NCBI GenBank assembly: GCA_017443405.1
Contig: JAFRXS010000070.1
Span: forward strand, 1 to 38,895
From: Clostridia bacterium
GTDB lineage: Bacteria; Bacillota; Clostridia; Oscillospirales; Acutalibacteraceae
Length of the DNA: 38,895 nt
Direction of reading: 5' to 3'
Part shown: positions 1-9,117 of the stretch, piece by piece
How positions within the stretch are numbered: position 1 is the first letter of the stretch
How the letters are laid out: the number at the start of each line of letters is the position of its first letter
Translations under genes and position numbers: made by a program
Notes under the pieces: model-generated
Database searches by the model: none
What the model was told of the DNA's origin: nothing
What the model saw: the letters and a program-made list of their open reading frames with translations, nothing else

Positions 1-363
1 GCCGCGCTGGCGTGCGCGGTCGGCGGCTGGCTTTACGCGTTAGTCGCAAAGGGCACTTCCGCCACGCTCATCGCCACGGTCCCGCTTGTAGCTGCGGTGC
101 TGGCGATCCGGATCGTTCACGACCGGTTCTGCAGGAACGGCTACTACGGCAAAAAGCAGGCGATAGCATTTTATACGGCATGTAAAGCGAACGGTATCTC
201 CAGAATAAGATCCTCCCCGATCGCGGATTGCGACCGTATTTATCGTGAACAGGTCGCCGACGTCGATCTCGGCGCCGAAAAGAAGCGGCTGACCGTTTAC
301 GAGCAGATTTTCAACGAGGGGAAAAACTTAAGCAAAAAGGAGAAAGACCGAAATGCTTCCTGA
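1..363 (+). CDS. C-terminal part of an unidentified membrane protein (5' end outside window)
   Basis: The frame is open from the first base, so this is the last 120 codons of a gene that starts before the window. The first 40 or so residues are hydrophobic and look like two closely spaced membrane helices. They are followed by a basic, soluble tail of about 80 residues that ends in a Lys-rich stretch. I do not recognise the family. The stop codon lies 11 bases inside the next gene (the Lgt-like gene starts at 353), so the two are translationally coupled and probably share an mRNA. A GTG at 97 could serve as an internal start but has no convincing ribosome-binding site, and the hydrophobic reading upstream of it argues for the longer frame. 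Confidence 0.6.
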   Translation, partial: AALACAVGGWLYALVAKGTSATLIATVPLVAAVLAIRIVHDRFCRNGYYGKKQAIAFYTACKANGISRIRSSPIADCDRIYREQVADVDLGAEKKRLTVYEQIFNEGKNLSKKEKDRNAS

Positions 364-1138
364 ATATAAGTTTTTGGGCATCACGTTATATTATTGGGGT
401 TATATCCTCGCTTTCGCCGCGGATTTCCTTTTCAATCTTCTGTGGTACCGCAAGAAATTCGGTTTCGGAAAGCTGAAAGCGTTTCTTTCCACCGCGCTTG
501 TCATCCCGCTGGGCTACGGACTGATACTCGTCATGTCCCTCGTGCATAAAGGCGGCGTCAACTGGGTGCGGGCGGTGCTGTTCATCCCGTTGGCGGTCTA
601 CATCATCTGCCTGATCTTAAAGACCAATTACGCCAAGACCTTCGATTTTTTGACCCCGACCGCCTGCATCAATCACGGCGTATCTCATATCTTCTGTATT
701 TTCCAGGGCTGCTGCTACGGTTATCCCGCCGAGCACGGCGTCTGGAACGAGGATCAGCACGCCACGCTGTTCCCCATCCAGCTGGTGGAAGCGGCGTCGA
801 TCCTGCTGATCTGCCTGTTCATCGTACTGTACGCGAAAAAGCGCGATTACAACACCCACGGCGTCGCCTACGGGCAGCACCTGCTGCTGTTCGGTCTGAC
901 CCGCTTCATCTACGAGTTTTTCCGGGACAATACCGCCGTCCGCTGGGAGCTCTCCCAGTTCCAGTATTATTGCATCGCGGAATTCGCCCTGGGCCTCATC
1001 GGTCTGATCGTTGTTTACGCCGCCCTTAAAAACAAGCCGCTGCAGGAAAAGCACCCGCTGCTGTTCAGGGAGGATATCGACGAGTGGACGCGGCTGAAGA
1101 TGCTGTTCGGGAGAAAAAAGAGCGGCGCCGCGGCGTGA
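353..1138 (+). CDS. Prolipoprotein diacylglyceryl transferase (Lgt)-like membrane protein
   Basis: The 261-residue protein has about seven hydrophobic segments. Known Lgt enzymes transfer diacylglycerol from phosphatidylglycerol to the lipobox cysteine of prelipoproteins at the membrane. Visible family signatures are the loop with GCCYG after an Ile/Phe-rich helix, the PIQLVEA segment (in place of the usual HP-S/T-QLYE), and a later RFIYEFFRD segment in the position of the conserved Arg/Glu pair. The sequence is divergent: the canonical RIGNFxNxE motif is replaced by a His-Gly-Val-Ser-His stretch. It may therefore be one of the Lgt-like paralogues common in Clostridia rather than the housekeeping enzyme. 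It overlaps the upstream reading frame by 11 bases. The adjacent giant secreted protein has no lipobox, so it is not an obvious substrate. Confidence 0.75.
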   Translation: MLPEYKFLGITLYYWGYILAFAADFLFNLLWYRKKFGFGKLKAFLSTALVIPLGYGLILVMSLVHKGGVNWVRAVLFIPLAVYIICLILKTNYAKTFDFLTPTACINHGVSHIFCIFQGCCYGYPAEHGVWNEDQHATLFPIQLVEAASILLICLFIVLYAKKRDYNTHGVAYGQHLLLFGLTRFIYEFFRDNTAVRWELSQFQYYCIAEFALGLIGLIVVYAALKNKPLQEKHPLLFREDIDEWTRLKMLFGRKKSGAAA

Positions 1139-1182
1139 GCTCGGTTTCCCCCTAATCAAACTGTTCCCTTGCGCTGTCGAAG

Positions 1183-1209
1183 CGTCTCCGTTTCAGAGAA
1201 GCGGAGACG
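1183..1209. other. Stem-loop between the Lgt-like gene and the giant gene
   Basis: CGTCTCCG at 1183-1190 is the exact complement of CGGAGACG at 1202-1209, around an 11-base loop. No T-run follows, so it is not a standard intrinsic terminator. It could be a processing or stability element at the 5' end of the giant gene's mRNA. The gap from 1139 to 1265 holds nothing else that I can name. Confidence 0.4.
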
Positions 1210-1265
1210 GCTGAGTATTTAAGAGGATTATTAAAATTAAAAATACAAAGAAAGGTGAAAAGGAC

Positions 1266-4200
1266 ATGAAAACATCCGGAAAGTTCCTCAGCGTACTGCT
1301 GAGCGTCGTCATGGTCGTCACGAGTCTGAGCGTGGCGTTCGTGTCGCTGGTACCCACGGCCTACGCCGCGCCTACCTCGGCAGATTATGACACGCTTGCA
1401 ACACGCATCAGGACGCTGCGGACGAACACCGCCAATCCCCCAAACGCTAAGCTGAGCGTGAGCGGCAACAATGCCACTTACAGCGACTCGACCGGCGATA
1501 TGATCGCCGTCGCGGAACAGTATTATACGGTATTCACCAAATTGATCCCGACCTCGATCGATCAGAATACCGGTTCTAACCGCACGGCGACGATGATCAA
1601 CAGCACGATCAAGAGCCAGATGAACAATGGCTCCCGTTTCACGGGCGACGAGTTCGACTCCTGGGGTATCGCCGAGCTGCTGAATTCTCTTATCGCCAAC
1701 GCCAGTATCAGCAATTCGACTGATAGTACGAGCGAGCTGCCGGCACCGACGATCACCGTGAAGGTCACGAACGCGAGCGGAATGCTGGCTTACGCGAGCG
1801 TCGCCGATCTGCCGGACAGCATCGTGGGTTCCTATACCTACAGTTATCCGCACAGCTCTCCGAAATATACGTCCGGTTCCGGCTGTAGCGCGACTACGAA
1901 GTATTACGTAAAGATCGGCACCCCCACAAGGACGACCGGCGACAATATCAGTACCGCCGCGGTCAAAACGCTGAATACGAAGATAGCCCGGTACTCTGCT
2001 TATTACGGCTATTCCTTCGCCGAGCTGGTCGCTATGGTCGCTACTGACGTCGATACGCTGACCGCAGTCAAGAACGACCTCGAAGCCGCCTACAACGCCG
2101 TGGCTTCGGACGTCTACAGCCACTTCTTCTCCGCTTACAATACGGCGGGAGTGCTCGAGCAGCTTGACGCCGCGATCGCCATCCAGGCCTACATCGGCAT
2201 CGCCCAGGCGCTGCAGGCGACTACGACGGTGGACATCTCCGGTTATACTTATGAGCAGCTTTCCGACCTCTACTTTAATATGGTCGGAAAACTAAACAGC
2301 TATAACGACGCCCCCGCAGCCACAAGATCGTTCCTGGAGGAGCAGGGCTACGTCGACATGGATGCCGTTAACGCGAAATTCGAGGAAGTCGAAAACGCCT
2401 ACGAGATCGCTTATCTTCGCGACGAGCTGAAGCCCCGCATCGAGACCGATCTTGCCACTTACGCGGACTATACCGATGCATGGACCGTCACTACCGAAGG
2501 CGTTGAGGGCATAATCGCCACCGCCGAGCTGGAGATAGATACCGTCCTCGGTCTTATGAGAGGCAAAAAGCTCAACAACGTGGTCGCCGTTTTCGGTTCG
2601 ATCGAAGGCGCCGAAACGATAGCCGATTACGTCGAAGCCTACAGCGACGCCACCTTCGGCGGTACGACGGCTCAGTTCGCCCGCATCCGCGAGGTGAACG
2701 ACTACAACCTGACATTCAAGCAGTATCAGACGGCATATAACGCCGCCTTTGCGCCGCTGACGCTGAATGAGACCGAAACTCAGCTGCTCAACATCCTCAG
2801 ACAGCGCGACAGCTGGTATACCGAGCTGCAGGCGTTCGCCGCCGAGCTTTCGGCATACGACGCGGACGTCGCGGCATTGATCATGAGCGACGCGGAAGCC
2901 GCGATGGAAGACAAGATCGACCGCACCTACGCCGCTCTCAACGCGATCCTGGAGACCCAGATCGGCGACGCCTGGGCGATCTATCAGACCCAGCTCGACG
3001 AGTACGGTCTGCAGATCACCGAAGTCAACCTTGAGACCTATAACACGCTGATGACCAGCGTGGGCCGCATCAACGCGGACGTATACGATTTCCTGTACGG
3101 GACCGTTAACTTCGATCTTTCCGACGAAACGGTCGCGAAGTACGAGGAGCTTAAAAACATCGTCCTCGCGCTGCGCAACTGGGATCCCTCCCAGCACCTT
3201 TCCGCTTACAGATACAACGCCGAAACGCTTGATCCGATCGTCCGCTACGTCGACGATTCGGAGGAAGCCCGCGACCGCGATTACGTGGTTACGGACGAAT
3301 ATATGCAGGGCCTTATCGATCAGCTGTCCGCTCTGATCACCGACGGCGGTCTGGCGGATCTCGGTCTGGATCTTGACCTTTCGACCACGCTGGACGGCGT
3401 CTTTGAATCACTGTACACCGACGCGTTCGTCAATACGCTTATGGGTGCTCTGTATCCCATGCTGTCCGAGCTGGTCAGGGACAAGCTCAACGAGCTTGTC
3501 GGAGACTATCTGAGCTATTTCGGCGACCTCGACGACGCGTTCGCGAAGCTGAACATCGGACTGGCGCCGAAAAAAGTCGGAAACTACGTCGACAGCAGCA
3601 GGTATCCCGCGATCGCCGCCGCGCTCAAGAGCGTTTCCGGCGGATTCATGGACGGGGAAGGCGAGGGCAATAACTGCTGGACCAGCGCCGATGCCCGCAG
3701 CAAGATCTACCGTGTCGTTGTGGACGACGACGGTAACCAGGTGCTCGACGACGACGGCAATCCCACCTACGAGCTGATCTTCGACTGGGGCATCGACGCC
3801 GCCGAAGGCACGGAGGCGAAGAAAGAGGCGTTCCTGAACGCCGTCGACGCCGCCCTGAAGGGCGTGCAGCCTCTGTTCCTTGCGCTGCTTTGCAACAAGG
3901 CGGTCCCCACGACCCAGGTCGTATCCGCGTTATTCGGTCTTGCCACCGTTTCTTTGGGAATGAAGGCGAACGACGGCTACAACAACACCCTGGCCCCGAT
4001 CTTTGAGGCCATGGGTGTGACCCCGAGCGCTCTTTACGACGCTAAAACTTTCACCAGAGTCAGAGATATCTTCGAGTTCGTTCTCATCTCACCCCTTGAG
4101 GATCTGTTCTCTCAGATCGCGGCTGATCCGCTCAACAAGATACTTGAGATACTCCCGACTCTCGCGTTCGCGATCCAGAACAATCTGTTCCTGGATCTTC

Positions 4201-7200
4201 TGCACAATCTGAAGGTCGACCTCGACGTTCAGGGCGGCGGCTGCGCGGGCAGTATCATCGACAACCAGCTTCCCGCCGAAGGCGTTTCTATCGACCTGGG
4301 CGAACAGCTCGATCTTGCCGATCTGCTCGGTATCGAGACCTTCTACGAGGACGTCCTCTCCGTGGATGGCGTGCTCGGCATCGTGCTCGGCTTGCTGGCG
4401 GGCGACGAGGAAGAGGCTGAAGAGCCCGCCGAGGGCGAGGAGCCCGCGGAACCCGCTCCCGAGCTGCGTCTGCCGCACATGGACGGCGCGAAGCTCGCCA
4501 TGCTCGGCACCGACGTGGTGTGGGCGGATTCTTACCGCAGCAAGAGCCAGATCACCTATGAGGGCCGCGTGAACATCCACGCGAACATCGTCGCCAACAA
4601 ACCGCAGGTCATGCAGTTCCTGCTTGAATACCTGCTCGAGGCGATCCGGGACGAGGAATTCATTCCCGCAGTCCTCTACATGGCAAATAAAGACAAACCC
4701 GAGGAAGAGCAAACGCAGCTGCCCGAGATGGTTGAAGCCATCCTGGCGAACGTGAGGGCCTCCGGCACCGACGCCCTCGCCGCGATCTTCGAGCTGATGA
4801 ACCCGGTCTACCGCTATACGGAGCCGGACGGCATCTCATGGATCACCGAGGGTAATATCACCGAACCCGAATACATAGCTTTCTGGACGGGCGACAACGC
4901 CGAGCTCATCGAGACAGAGTGGGTGAGAGAAGAAGCTCTGTTCGTAGCGGAGCACCTTGAGGAAATACTCAATTATATCATCAAGCTCCTGGGCGACAAG
5001 GTGGGCAACGCGCAGACGCTCGGCGAGGCGGTCGCATACTTCGCCGGTACTCTGTTTACCGCTGAGAACGCCAATGCCGTCAAGGAAGCCTTGGGCGGTA
5101 TGCTTTCCGGCCTTGAGCTGCCGGAGGCTATCGCAGAGATGGGTCTGTTCGAGCAGCTCGGGCTTGATCCCACCGCTTGGGACGGTATGGATGATTTCGC
5201 GTTTGAAGACGGCGACGTCGCCGCGTTCAAGAACGCCCTGATCACCGTTCTCGATCCCCTCGCTCCGCTGCTTCAGTTCCTGCTTGCCGAAAAGGACGTG
5301 GAACTGACGCTTCTTGACGCGGTCAGCGTGACGGCCGTCGGTTATGACGGATACTCCTACGGCATCGTGCCTCTGCTCGAGGCGCTGCGCTGCACCGGAG
5401 TAAAGTCGACGGCGGACTTCATCGCAGACAGGGACAACATCGTCGCGAACATCGTCGATCCGCTGTTCACAGCCGTTGACGCTCTGATAGCCGATCCGCT
5501 CGAATTTATCGGAGAGATTGTTCCCTCGCTCATCTACTTCGACCTGGTGGATGCTCTCTCGGTAGTGTTCGATCACCTGTTCTTCGCGATCGACGTTCTG
5601 ACGGAGACGATCCGTCCGATTTACGAGATCGATCTTCGCGACATGCTGGCTTCTCAGCTGAGCTTCGACCTTGACACGCTTGCCGCCAACCCGCTCCAGT
5701 TCGTCATGACGAAGGTCTCCGGTATCCTTTCCGAGAACGCCGGCATCGAGATCATGATCGACTATACGGAGGAGGTCATCCGCGGCAAACTCCACTTCAC
5801 TACGCCGGAACGTTTTGATTCCGCCAACGGCGACGACGCCTACACCGTCAACCTGTCCGAAAACGGCAAGGCGGAGCTTCTGGTCCGTCTGCTCGACTAC
5901 GTGATGGCTCAGCTGACCGCCGGCGAGAACGCCGGAACGCTGACCGGACTTGTCACGGATCTTATCGGCAGCGACGCCGTGAGCGGCGTAGTCGGCGACA
6001 TTCTCGACAACGTCGTCAATAACTATCCCGATTCCGTCGTCTCGGTCGTCAAGCTGCTCTTCCCGGAGCGTCAGGACATCGAACCGGTCAAGATCGACTG
6101 GATCACCGACAATATAGCCGCGACCGGCGCCTATTCCTCTTACTGGGACGCTGCGTGGGACGACGCGCCCGGGACCGAATGGACGAAGGAAAAGGCGGCG
6201 TTCATCGACTCTCATCTGGAAGAGATACTGGGCTACGTCATCAAGCTGTTGGGCGACAATATCGGCGGAGCGAGCGATCTTGAAGGCGCTGTCGCCTATC
6301 TGTCCGATTGGCTGTTCACCGATGAAAACGCCAACACGCTGGTCGCCAAGATAAAGGAACTCGTGGACGGCTTCGGTCTGTCCGAATCGGTGCTGGACAT
6401 CTTCGCGGCGTTCGGTCTCGACCTGACCGCGTGGGATTCCATGAGCTTCGAGTTTGAGGACGGCGACAGGGCGGCGTTCAAGGACGCGTTCATCACGGTC
6501 CTCGATCCGCTCGCTCCCGTGCTCCGCGTCCTGCTTGTCGAAGGCGGAGACCTTTCCGGCACGATACTCGACGCCATACCCGTCACGCTCATGGGCTACG
6601 ACGGCTACTCCTGGGGTCTGGTGCCTCTGCTTGAGGCTCTGGGCTGCGAGGGCGTCAAATCCACCGCCGAATTCGCCGCCGACGCCGGCAACGAGGTCAG
6701 GAATCTCGTCGATCCGCTGTTCTCGCTGTTCGATAAGCTCGAGGCGGATCCTCTCGGCACGGTCAGAAATCTCATCCCCGCTCTGGTCTACTTCGACGCC
6801 GTCGACGGCGTACAGGTCGGTATTCAGAACCTGCTGACTTCCGTCAACGTCGTTCTCGATACCGCGCGTCCGCTGTACGATCTCGATCTTACGGGCCTGC
6901 TCGCGGAGCAGCTCGGCTTTGACCTGACTGACCCCGAGACAGGTATACTCCAGAGCCTGCTGGATCTGATACCGGGTGAGGTCGCCGGTCTTTCGCTGAA
7001 CCTGTTCGGCGTGGAGGATATCAAGGAAAAGATACACTTCACCGATCCCGAAAGATTCGACTCCGCCAACGGCGAGGACGGTTATACCAACGCTCTGTCG
7101 GATGACGGCAGGTACGAGCTGCTGACCTTCATCCTTGACTACGCAGTGAAGGATCTCGCCTTTGAGTCCGGCAACCGCGCGGTCATCAACGGCATGATCG

Positions 7201-8906
7201 ACGACGCGATGGGTGAGGGGAGCTCCTCCGGCGCCGTCGGGCAGGTGCTCGACAACTTCGACGCCAACTATCCCGAATCGCTGTTCGCCGTCCTCGGCCT
7301 GATCTATCCCGAGCGCGTCGAAATGACCGCTCCGAAGATAGACTGGATAACCGAAGGCAACATCGGCGCGGACTTCTACTCCACCTACTGGAGCGAGATC
7401 GAGTCCGCCGGCGACGAGACCCTCTGGACGAAGGATAAGGCGGTCTATCTTGCCGACCACCTCGGCAACTTCCTCGACGACATCGCGATGATCTTCGGCG
7501 ATAGACTCGGCGGCGCGGAGTCGCTGGACGAAGCCGTCGATTACCTGATGGGCAGCCTCTACACCGCCGATACGGCTAACAGCCTCGTTGACGCGCTGAA
7601 GGGCCTCTCCTCCGGTCTCGGACTTCCCGACGCGGTGCTCGATATAATCAAGGCGTTCGACGTCGACCTGACCTCCTGGGACGATCTGTCCTACAGCTTC
7701 GCCGACGGCGACAAGGCGGCGTTCAAGGCCGCGATCATCGAGATACTCGAGCCGCTCGCTCCCGTTCTCCGCTTCATCCTTATCGAGGGCGGCGACCTTG
7801 AGGGCGACGTGCTCGACGCGATCCCCGTGAAGCTGCTCGGCTACGACGGCTATTCCTACGGACTCGTCCCGCTGCTCGAGGCGCTCGGCTGCACCGGCCT
7901 CAAGACCACCGCCGAGTTCAAGGCGGACAAGGCGAACGTCGTGAAGAACATCGTCGATCCCGTGTTCTCGCTGCTCGACACCGTCCAGTCCGATCCTCTC
8001 AAGTTCATCGAGACCGTGATCCCCGGCCTCATCTACTTCGACAAGGTCGGCGGCGTACAGGTCGCTGTCGAGAACCTTCTGTTCTCCGTGAACAGGGTTC
8101 TCGAGATCATCCGCCCGCTCTACGACGTCGATATCTATGAGCTTGTGGAAGAGAACGCCGGCATCGACCTGCACTTTGCTGAGGAAGACCCCGTTGACTT
8201 CCTGCTCGTGAAGATCGGCGAGCTGATCGAAGAGAACACCGATATCAAGCTCGAAGTCGACTTCACGGTCGAATCCCTCAGCGAGAGGCTGCACTTCACC
8301 GAGCCCATCAAGATGACGTCCGCCAACGGCGACGACCGCTACACCATCCGCCTGAGCAAGGAAGGCAAGGCCGACCTTGTCACGCAGGTAGTCGATTTCG
8401 CCGTCGATCAGGTCGTCTTCGCGAACAACGCCGCGAACATCGATCTCCTGCTTAAAGACGTCATCAGCAACGAAAACACGAGGGCTCTCGTGACCTGCCT
8501 GCTCAACAACCTGGATCATCTGGACAAGAGCGTACAGAACTTCTACGGCATCGACGACACGGCTCTCGCTCTCGTCTTCTGGGTGTTCTTCGGCGCGGAC
8601 AGCGTTACGGACGCTACGGCGGACTACTTCTTCCGCTACAGTACCGAGGACGGCTTCCTGACTCTGATGATGCAGGGCTTCATCTCGTCGGTCGACTACC
8701 TCGAGCGCTTCAGCTTCCTGTCGACCGAGGTCCTTACTGTCGAGTATCCCGCGCTGATGGACGCGCTTGAGCAGAGCCGTTCGCTGCTGAAGGATCCCAG
8801 GCAGTACAATGACGCGGAGCTGACCTACGTCTCGGGTATCCTTGCCCGCCTCATCGTGCTGTTCGCAAATCTGTTCAAATTCCTCAAGTCGCTGTTCGGC
8901 GCTTGA
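1266..8906 (+). CDS. Giant secreted repeat protein, 2,546 residues, unknown function
   Basis: The N-terminus is a textbook signal peptide (Lys at 2 and 6, hydrophobic core to about residue 33, cleavage near Ala-Tyr-Ala-Ala at 34-38). The mature protein is acidic and almost wholly helical in character. Residues about 40-700 are non-repetitive. After that come four related units: a divergent one (about 700-1190) and three clear ones starting at residues 1192, 1612 and 2027, spaced 420 and 415 residues. Each clear unit carries a WITxxN start, a GYDGYS-(Y/W)-G-(I/L)-VPLLEAL core, an IVDPLF or LVDPLF segment, a (V/I)P-(S/A/G)-L-(I/V)-YFD segment and an HFT-x-P box. The C-terminus is an amphipathic helix rich in Leu/Phe with Lys. 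I see no lipobox, LPXTG, SLH or dockerin, so how it stays on or leaves the cell is unclear. AAAGG lies shortly before the ATG. A strong terminator follows, so the gene may be monocistronic or at the end of the Lgt-like unit. No known enzymatic motif was found. Confidence 0.85.
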   Translation: MKTSGKFLSVLLSVVMVVTSLSVAFVSLVPTAYAAPTSADYDTLATRIRTLRTNTANPPNAKLSVSGNNATYSDSTGDMIAVAEQYYTVFTKLIPTSIDQNTGSNRTATMINSTIKSQMNNGSRFTGDEFDSWGIAELLNSLIANASISNSTDSTSELPAPTITVKVTNASGMLAYASVADLPDSIVGSYTYSYPHSSPKYTSGSGCSATTKYYVKIGTPTRTTGDNISTAAVKTLNTKIARYSAYYGYSFAELVAMVATDVDTLTAVKNDLEAAYNAVASDVYSHFFSAYNTAGVLEQLDAAIAIQAYIGIAQALQATTTVDISGYTYEQLSDLYFNMVGKLNSYNDAPAATRSFLEEQGYVDMDAVNAKFEEVENAYEIAYLRDELKPRIETDLATYADYTDAWTVTTEGVEGIIATAELEIDTVLGLMRGKKLNNVVAVFGSIEGAETIADYVEAYSDATFGGTTAQFARIREVNDYNLTFKQYQTAYNAAFAPLTLNETETQLLNILRQRDSWYTELQAFAAELSAYDADVAALIMSDAEAAMEDKIDRTYAALNAILETQIGDAWAIYQTQLDEYGLQITEVNLETYNTLMTSVGRINADVYDFLYGTVNFDLSDETVAKYEELKNIVLALRNWDPSQHLSAYRYNAETLDPIVRYVDDSEEARDRDYVVTDEYMQGLIDQLSALITDGGLADLGLDLDLSTTLDGVFESLYTDAFVNTLMGALYPMLSELVRDKLNELVGDYLSYFGDLDDAFAKLNIGLAPKKVGNYVDSSRYPAIAAALKSVSGGFMDGEGEGNNCWTSADARSKIYRVVVDDDGNQVLDDDGNPTYELIFDWGIDAAEGTEAKKEAFLNAVDAALKGVQPLFLALLCNKAVPTTQVVSALFGLATVSLGMKANDGYNNTLAPIFEAMGVTPSALYDAKTFTRVRDIFEFVLISPLEDLFSQIAADPLNKILEILPTLAFAIQNNLFLDLLHNLKVDLDVQGGGCAGSIIDNQLPAEGVSIDLGEQLDLADLLGIETFYEDVLSVDGVLGIVLGLLAGDEEEAEEPAEGEEPAEPAPELRLPHMDGAKLAMLGTDVVWADSYRSKSQITYEGRVNIHANIVANKPQVMQFLLEYLLEAIRDEEFIPAVLYMANKDKPEEEQTQLPEMVEAILANVRASGTDALAAIFELMNPVYRYTEPDGISWITEGNITEPEYIAFWTGDNAELIETEWVREEALFVAEHLEEILNYIIKLLGDKVGNAQTLGEAVAYFAGTLFTAENANAVKEALGGMLSGLELPEAIAEMGLFEQLGLDPTAWDGMDDFAFEDGDVAAFKNALITVLDPLAPLLQFLLAEKDVELTLLDAVSVTAVGYDGYSYGIVPLLEALRCTGVKSTADFIADRDNIVANIVDPLFTAVDALIADPLEFIGEIVPSLIYFDLVDALSVVFDHLFFAIDVLTETIRPIYEIDLRDMLASQLSFDLDTLAANPLQFVMTKVSGILSENAGIEIMIDYTEEVIRGKLHFTTPERFDSANGDDAYTVNLSENGKAELLVRLLDYVMAQLTAGENAGTLTGLVTDLIGSDAVSGVVGDILDNVVNNYPDSVVSVVKLLFPERQDIEPVKIDWITDNIAATGAYSSYWDAAWDDAPGTEWTKEKAAFIDSHLEEILGYVIKLLGDNIGGASDLEGAVAYLSDWLFTDENANTLVAKIKELVDGFGLSESVLDIFAAFGLDLTAWDSMSFEFEDGDRAAFKDAFITVLDPLAPVLRVLLVEGGDLSGTILDAIPVTLMGYDGYSWGLVPLLEALGCEGVKSTAEFAADAGNEVRNLVDPLFSLFDKLEADPLGTVRNLIPALVYFDAVDGVQVGIQNLLTSVNVVLDTARPLYDLDLTGLLAEQLGFDLTDPETGILQSLLDLIPGEVAGLSLNLFGVEDIKEKIHFTDPERFDSANGEDGYTNALSDDGRYELLTFILDYAVKDLAFESGNRAVINGMIDDAMGEGSSSGAVGQVLDNFDANYPESLFAVLGLIYPERVEMTAPKIDWITEGNIGADFYSTYWSEIESAGDETLWTKDKAVYLADHLGNFLDDIAMIFGDRLGGAESLDEAVDYLMGSLYTADTANSLVDALKGLSSGLGLPDAVLDIIKAFDVDLTSWDDLSYSFADGDKAAFKAAIIEILEPLAPVLRFILIEGGDLEGDVLDAIPVKLLGYDGYSYGLVPLLEALGCTGLKTTAEFKADKANVVKNIVDPVFSLLDTVQSDPLKFIETVIPGLIYFDKVGGVQVAVENLLFSVNRVLEIIRPLYDVDIYELVEENAGIDLHFAEEDPVDFLLVKIGELIEENTDIKLEVDFTVESLSERLHFTEPIKMTSANGDDRYTIRLSKEGKADLVTQVVDFAVDQVVFANNAANIDLLLKDVISNENTRALVTCLLNNLDHLDKSVQNFYGIDDTALALVFWVFFGADSVTDATADYFFRYSTEDGFLTLMMQGFISSVDYLERFSFLSTEVLTVEYPALMDALEQSRSLLKDPRQYNDAELTYVSGILARLIVLFANLFKFLKSLFGA
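3363..4838 (+). repeat. Divergent repeat unit R0 of the giant protein
   Basis: Approximate limits. Residues about 700-1190 follow the same order of landmarks as the three clear units. A SLYTDAFVNTLMGALY segment matches the SLYTADTANSLVDALKG segment of R3. An FDWGIDAAEGTEAKKEAF segment matches the later FEDGDxAAFK segment. GYNNTLAPIFEAMGV matches GYDGYSYGIVPLLEAL, and LEILPTLAF matches the VPSLIYF region. It also carries an acidic Glu/Ala/Pro-rich insertion around nucleotides 4405-4460 that the others lack. Confidence 0.55.
4839..6098 (+). repeat. Repeat unit R1 of the giant protein (420 codons)
   Basis: It begins at the Trp of WITEGN and runs to the next WIT motif. It contains GYDGYSYGIVPLLEAL, an IVDPLF segment and an HFTTPERFDSANGDD box. 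R1, R2 and R3 are clearly homologous at the protein level but diverged in DNA, so the duplication is old and the copies are maintained by selection on protein sequence. Confidence 0.85.
6099..7343 (+). repeat. Repeat unit R2 of the giant protein (415 codons)
   Basis: It starts at the second WIT motif (WITDN). It shares GYDGYSWGLVPLLEAL, LVDPLFSLFDKL and HFTDPERFDSANGED with its neighbours. The FEDGDRAAFKDAFITVLDPLAPVL segment is nearly the same in R1 and R3. Confidence 0.85.
7344..8546 (+). repeat. Repeat unit R3 of the giant protein (end approximate)
   Basis: It starts at the third WIT motif (WITEGN) and carries GYDGYSYGLVPLLEALGC, an IVDPVF segment and HFTEPIKMTSANGDD. After about residue 2427 the sequence leaves the repeat pattern and becomes the unique C-terminal region of about 120 residues. 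Confidence 0.8.
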
Positions 8907-8950
8907 TGATCCGGACGTTGTCCGGTAAGCAAACATCCTTTCTTAAAGCT

Positions 8951-8983
8951 GTCGGCCGGGGCGACCCGGCCGACGGTTTTTTT
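8951..8983 (+). terminator. Intrinsic terminator of the giant gene
   Basis: A perfect 10-bp stem (GTCGGCCGGG at 8951-8960 with CCCGGCCGAC at 8965-8974), a GCGA loop and a run of seven T at 8977-8983 follow the giant gene's stop codon by about 45 bases. The region from here to 9089 shows nothing I can name. Confidence 0.92.
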
Positions 8984-9089
8984 CTGCGCCGCGCCGCAGG
9001 ACGGTATCCGTTTCCGGTGAAAGACCGCCTCTTTGAAACGCAGTATGAGCGCAGTTTCATATTTTAGGGTAAATAATTACGTAAAACGC

Positions 9090-9117
9090 TTGACTTCTTG
9101 CATTTTTTAAGTAAAAT
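9090..9117 (+). promoter_or_regulatory. Sigma-A type promoter of the AAA ATPase gene
   Basis: TTGACT at 9090-9095, a 16-base spacer and TAAAAT at 9112-9117 lie about 40 bases before the ATPase start codon. The local sequence is much richer in A and T than its surroundings. Confidence 0.75.

Noticed and set aside
4836..8936. A 1,366-codon open frame on the minus strand opposite the giant gene
   Set aside because: It mirrors the GC-rich codon pattern of the real gene, has no family resemblance and no ribosome-binding site, and its low-complexity Asp/Val/Glu/Arg composition is typical of an antisense shadow.
9040..9064. GAAAC...GTTTC repeat resembling the end of a CRISPR repeat
   Set aside because: Only one copy with 5-bp arms and no spacers; chance is enough.
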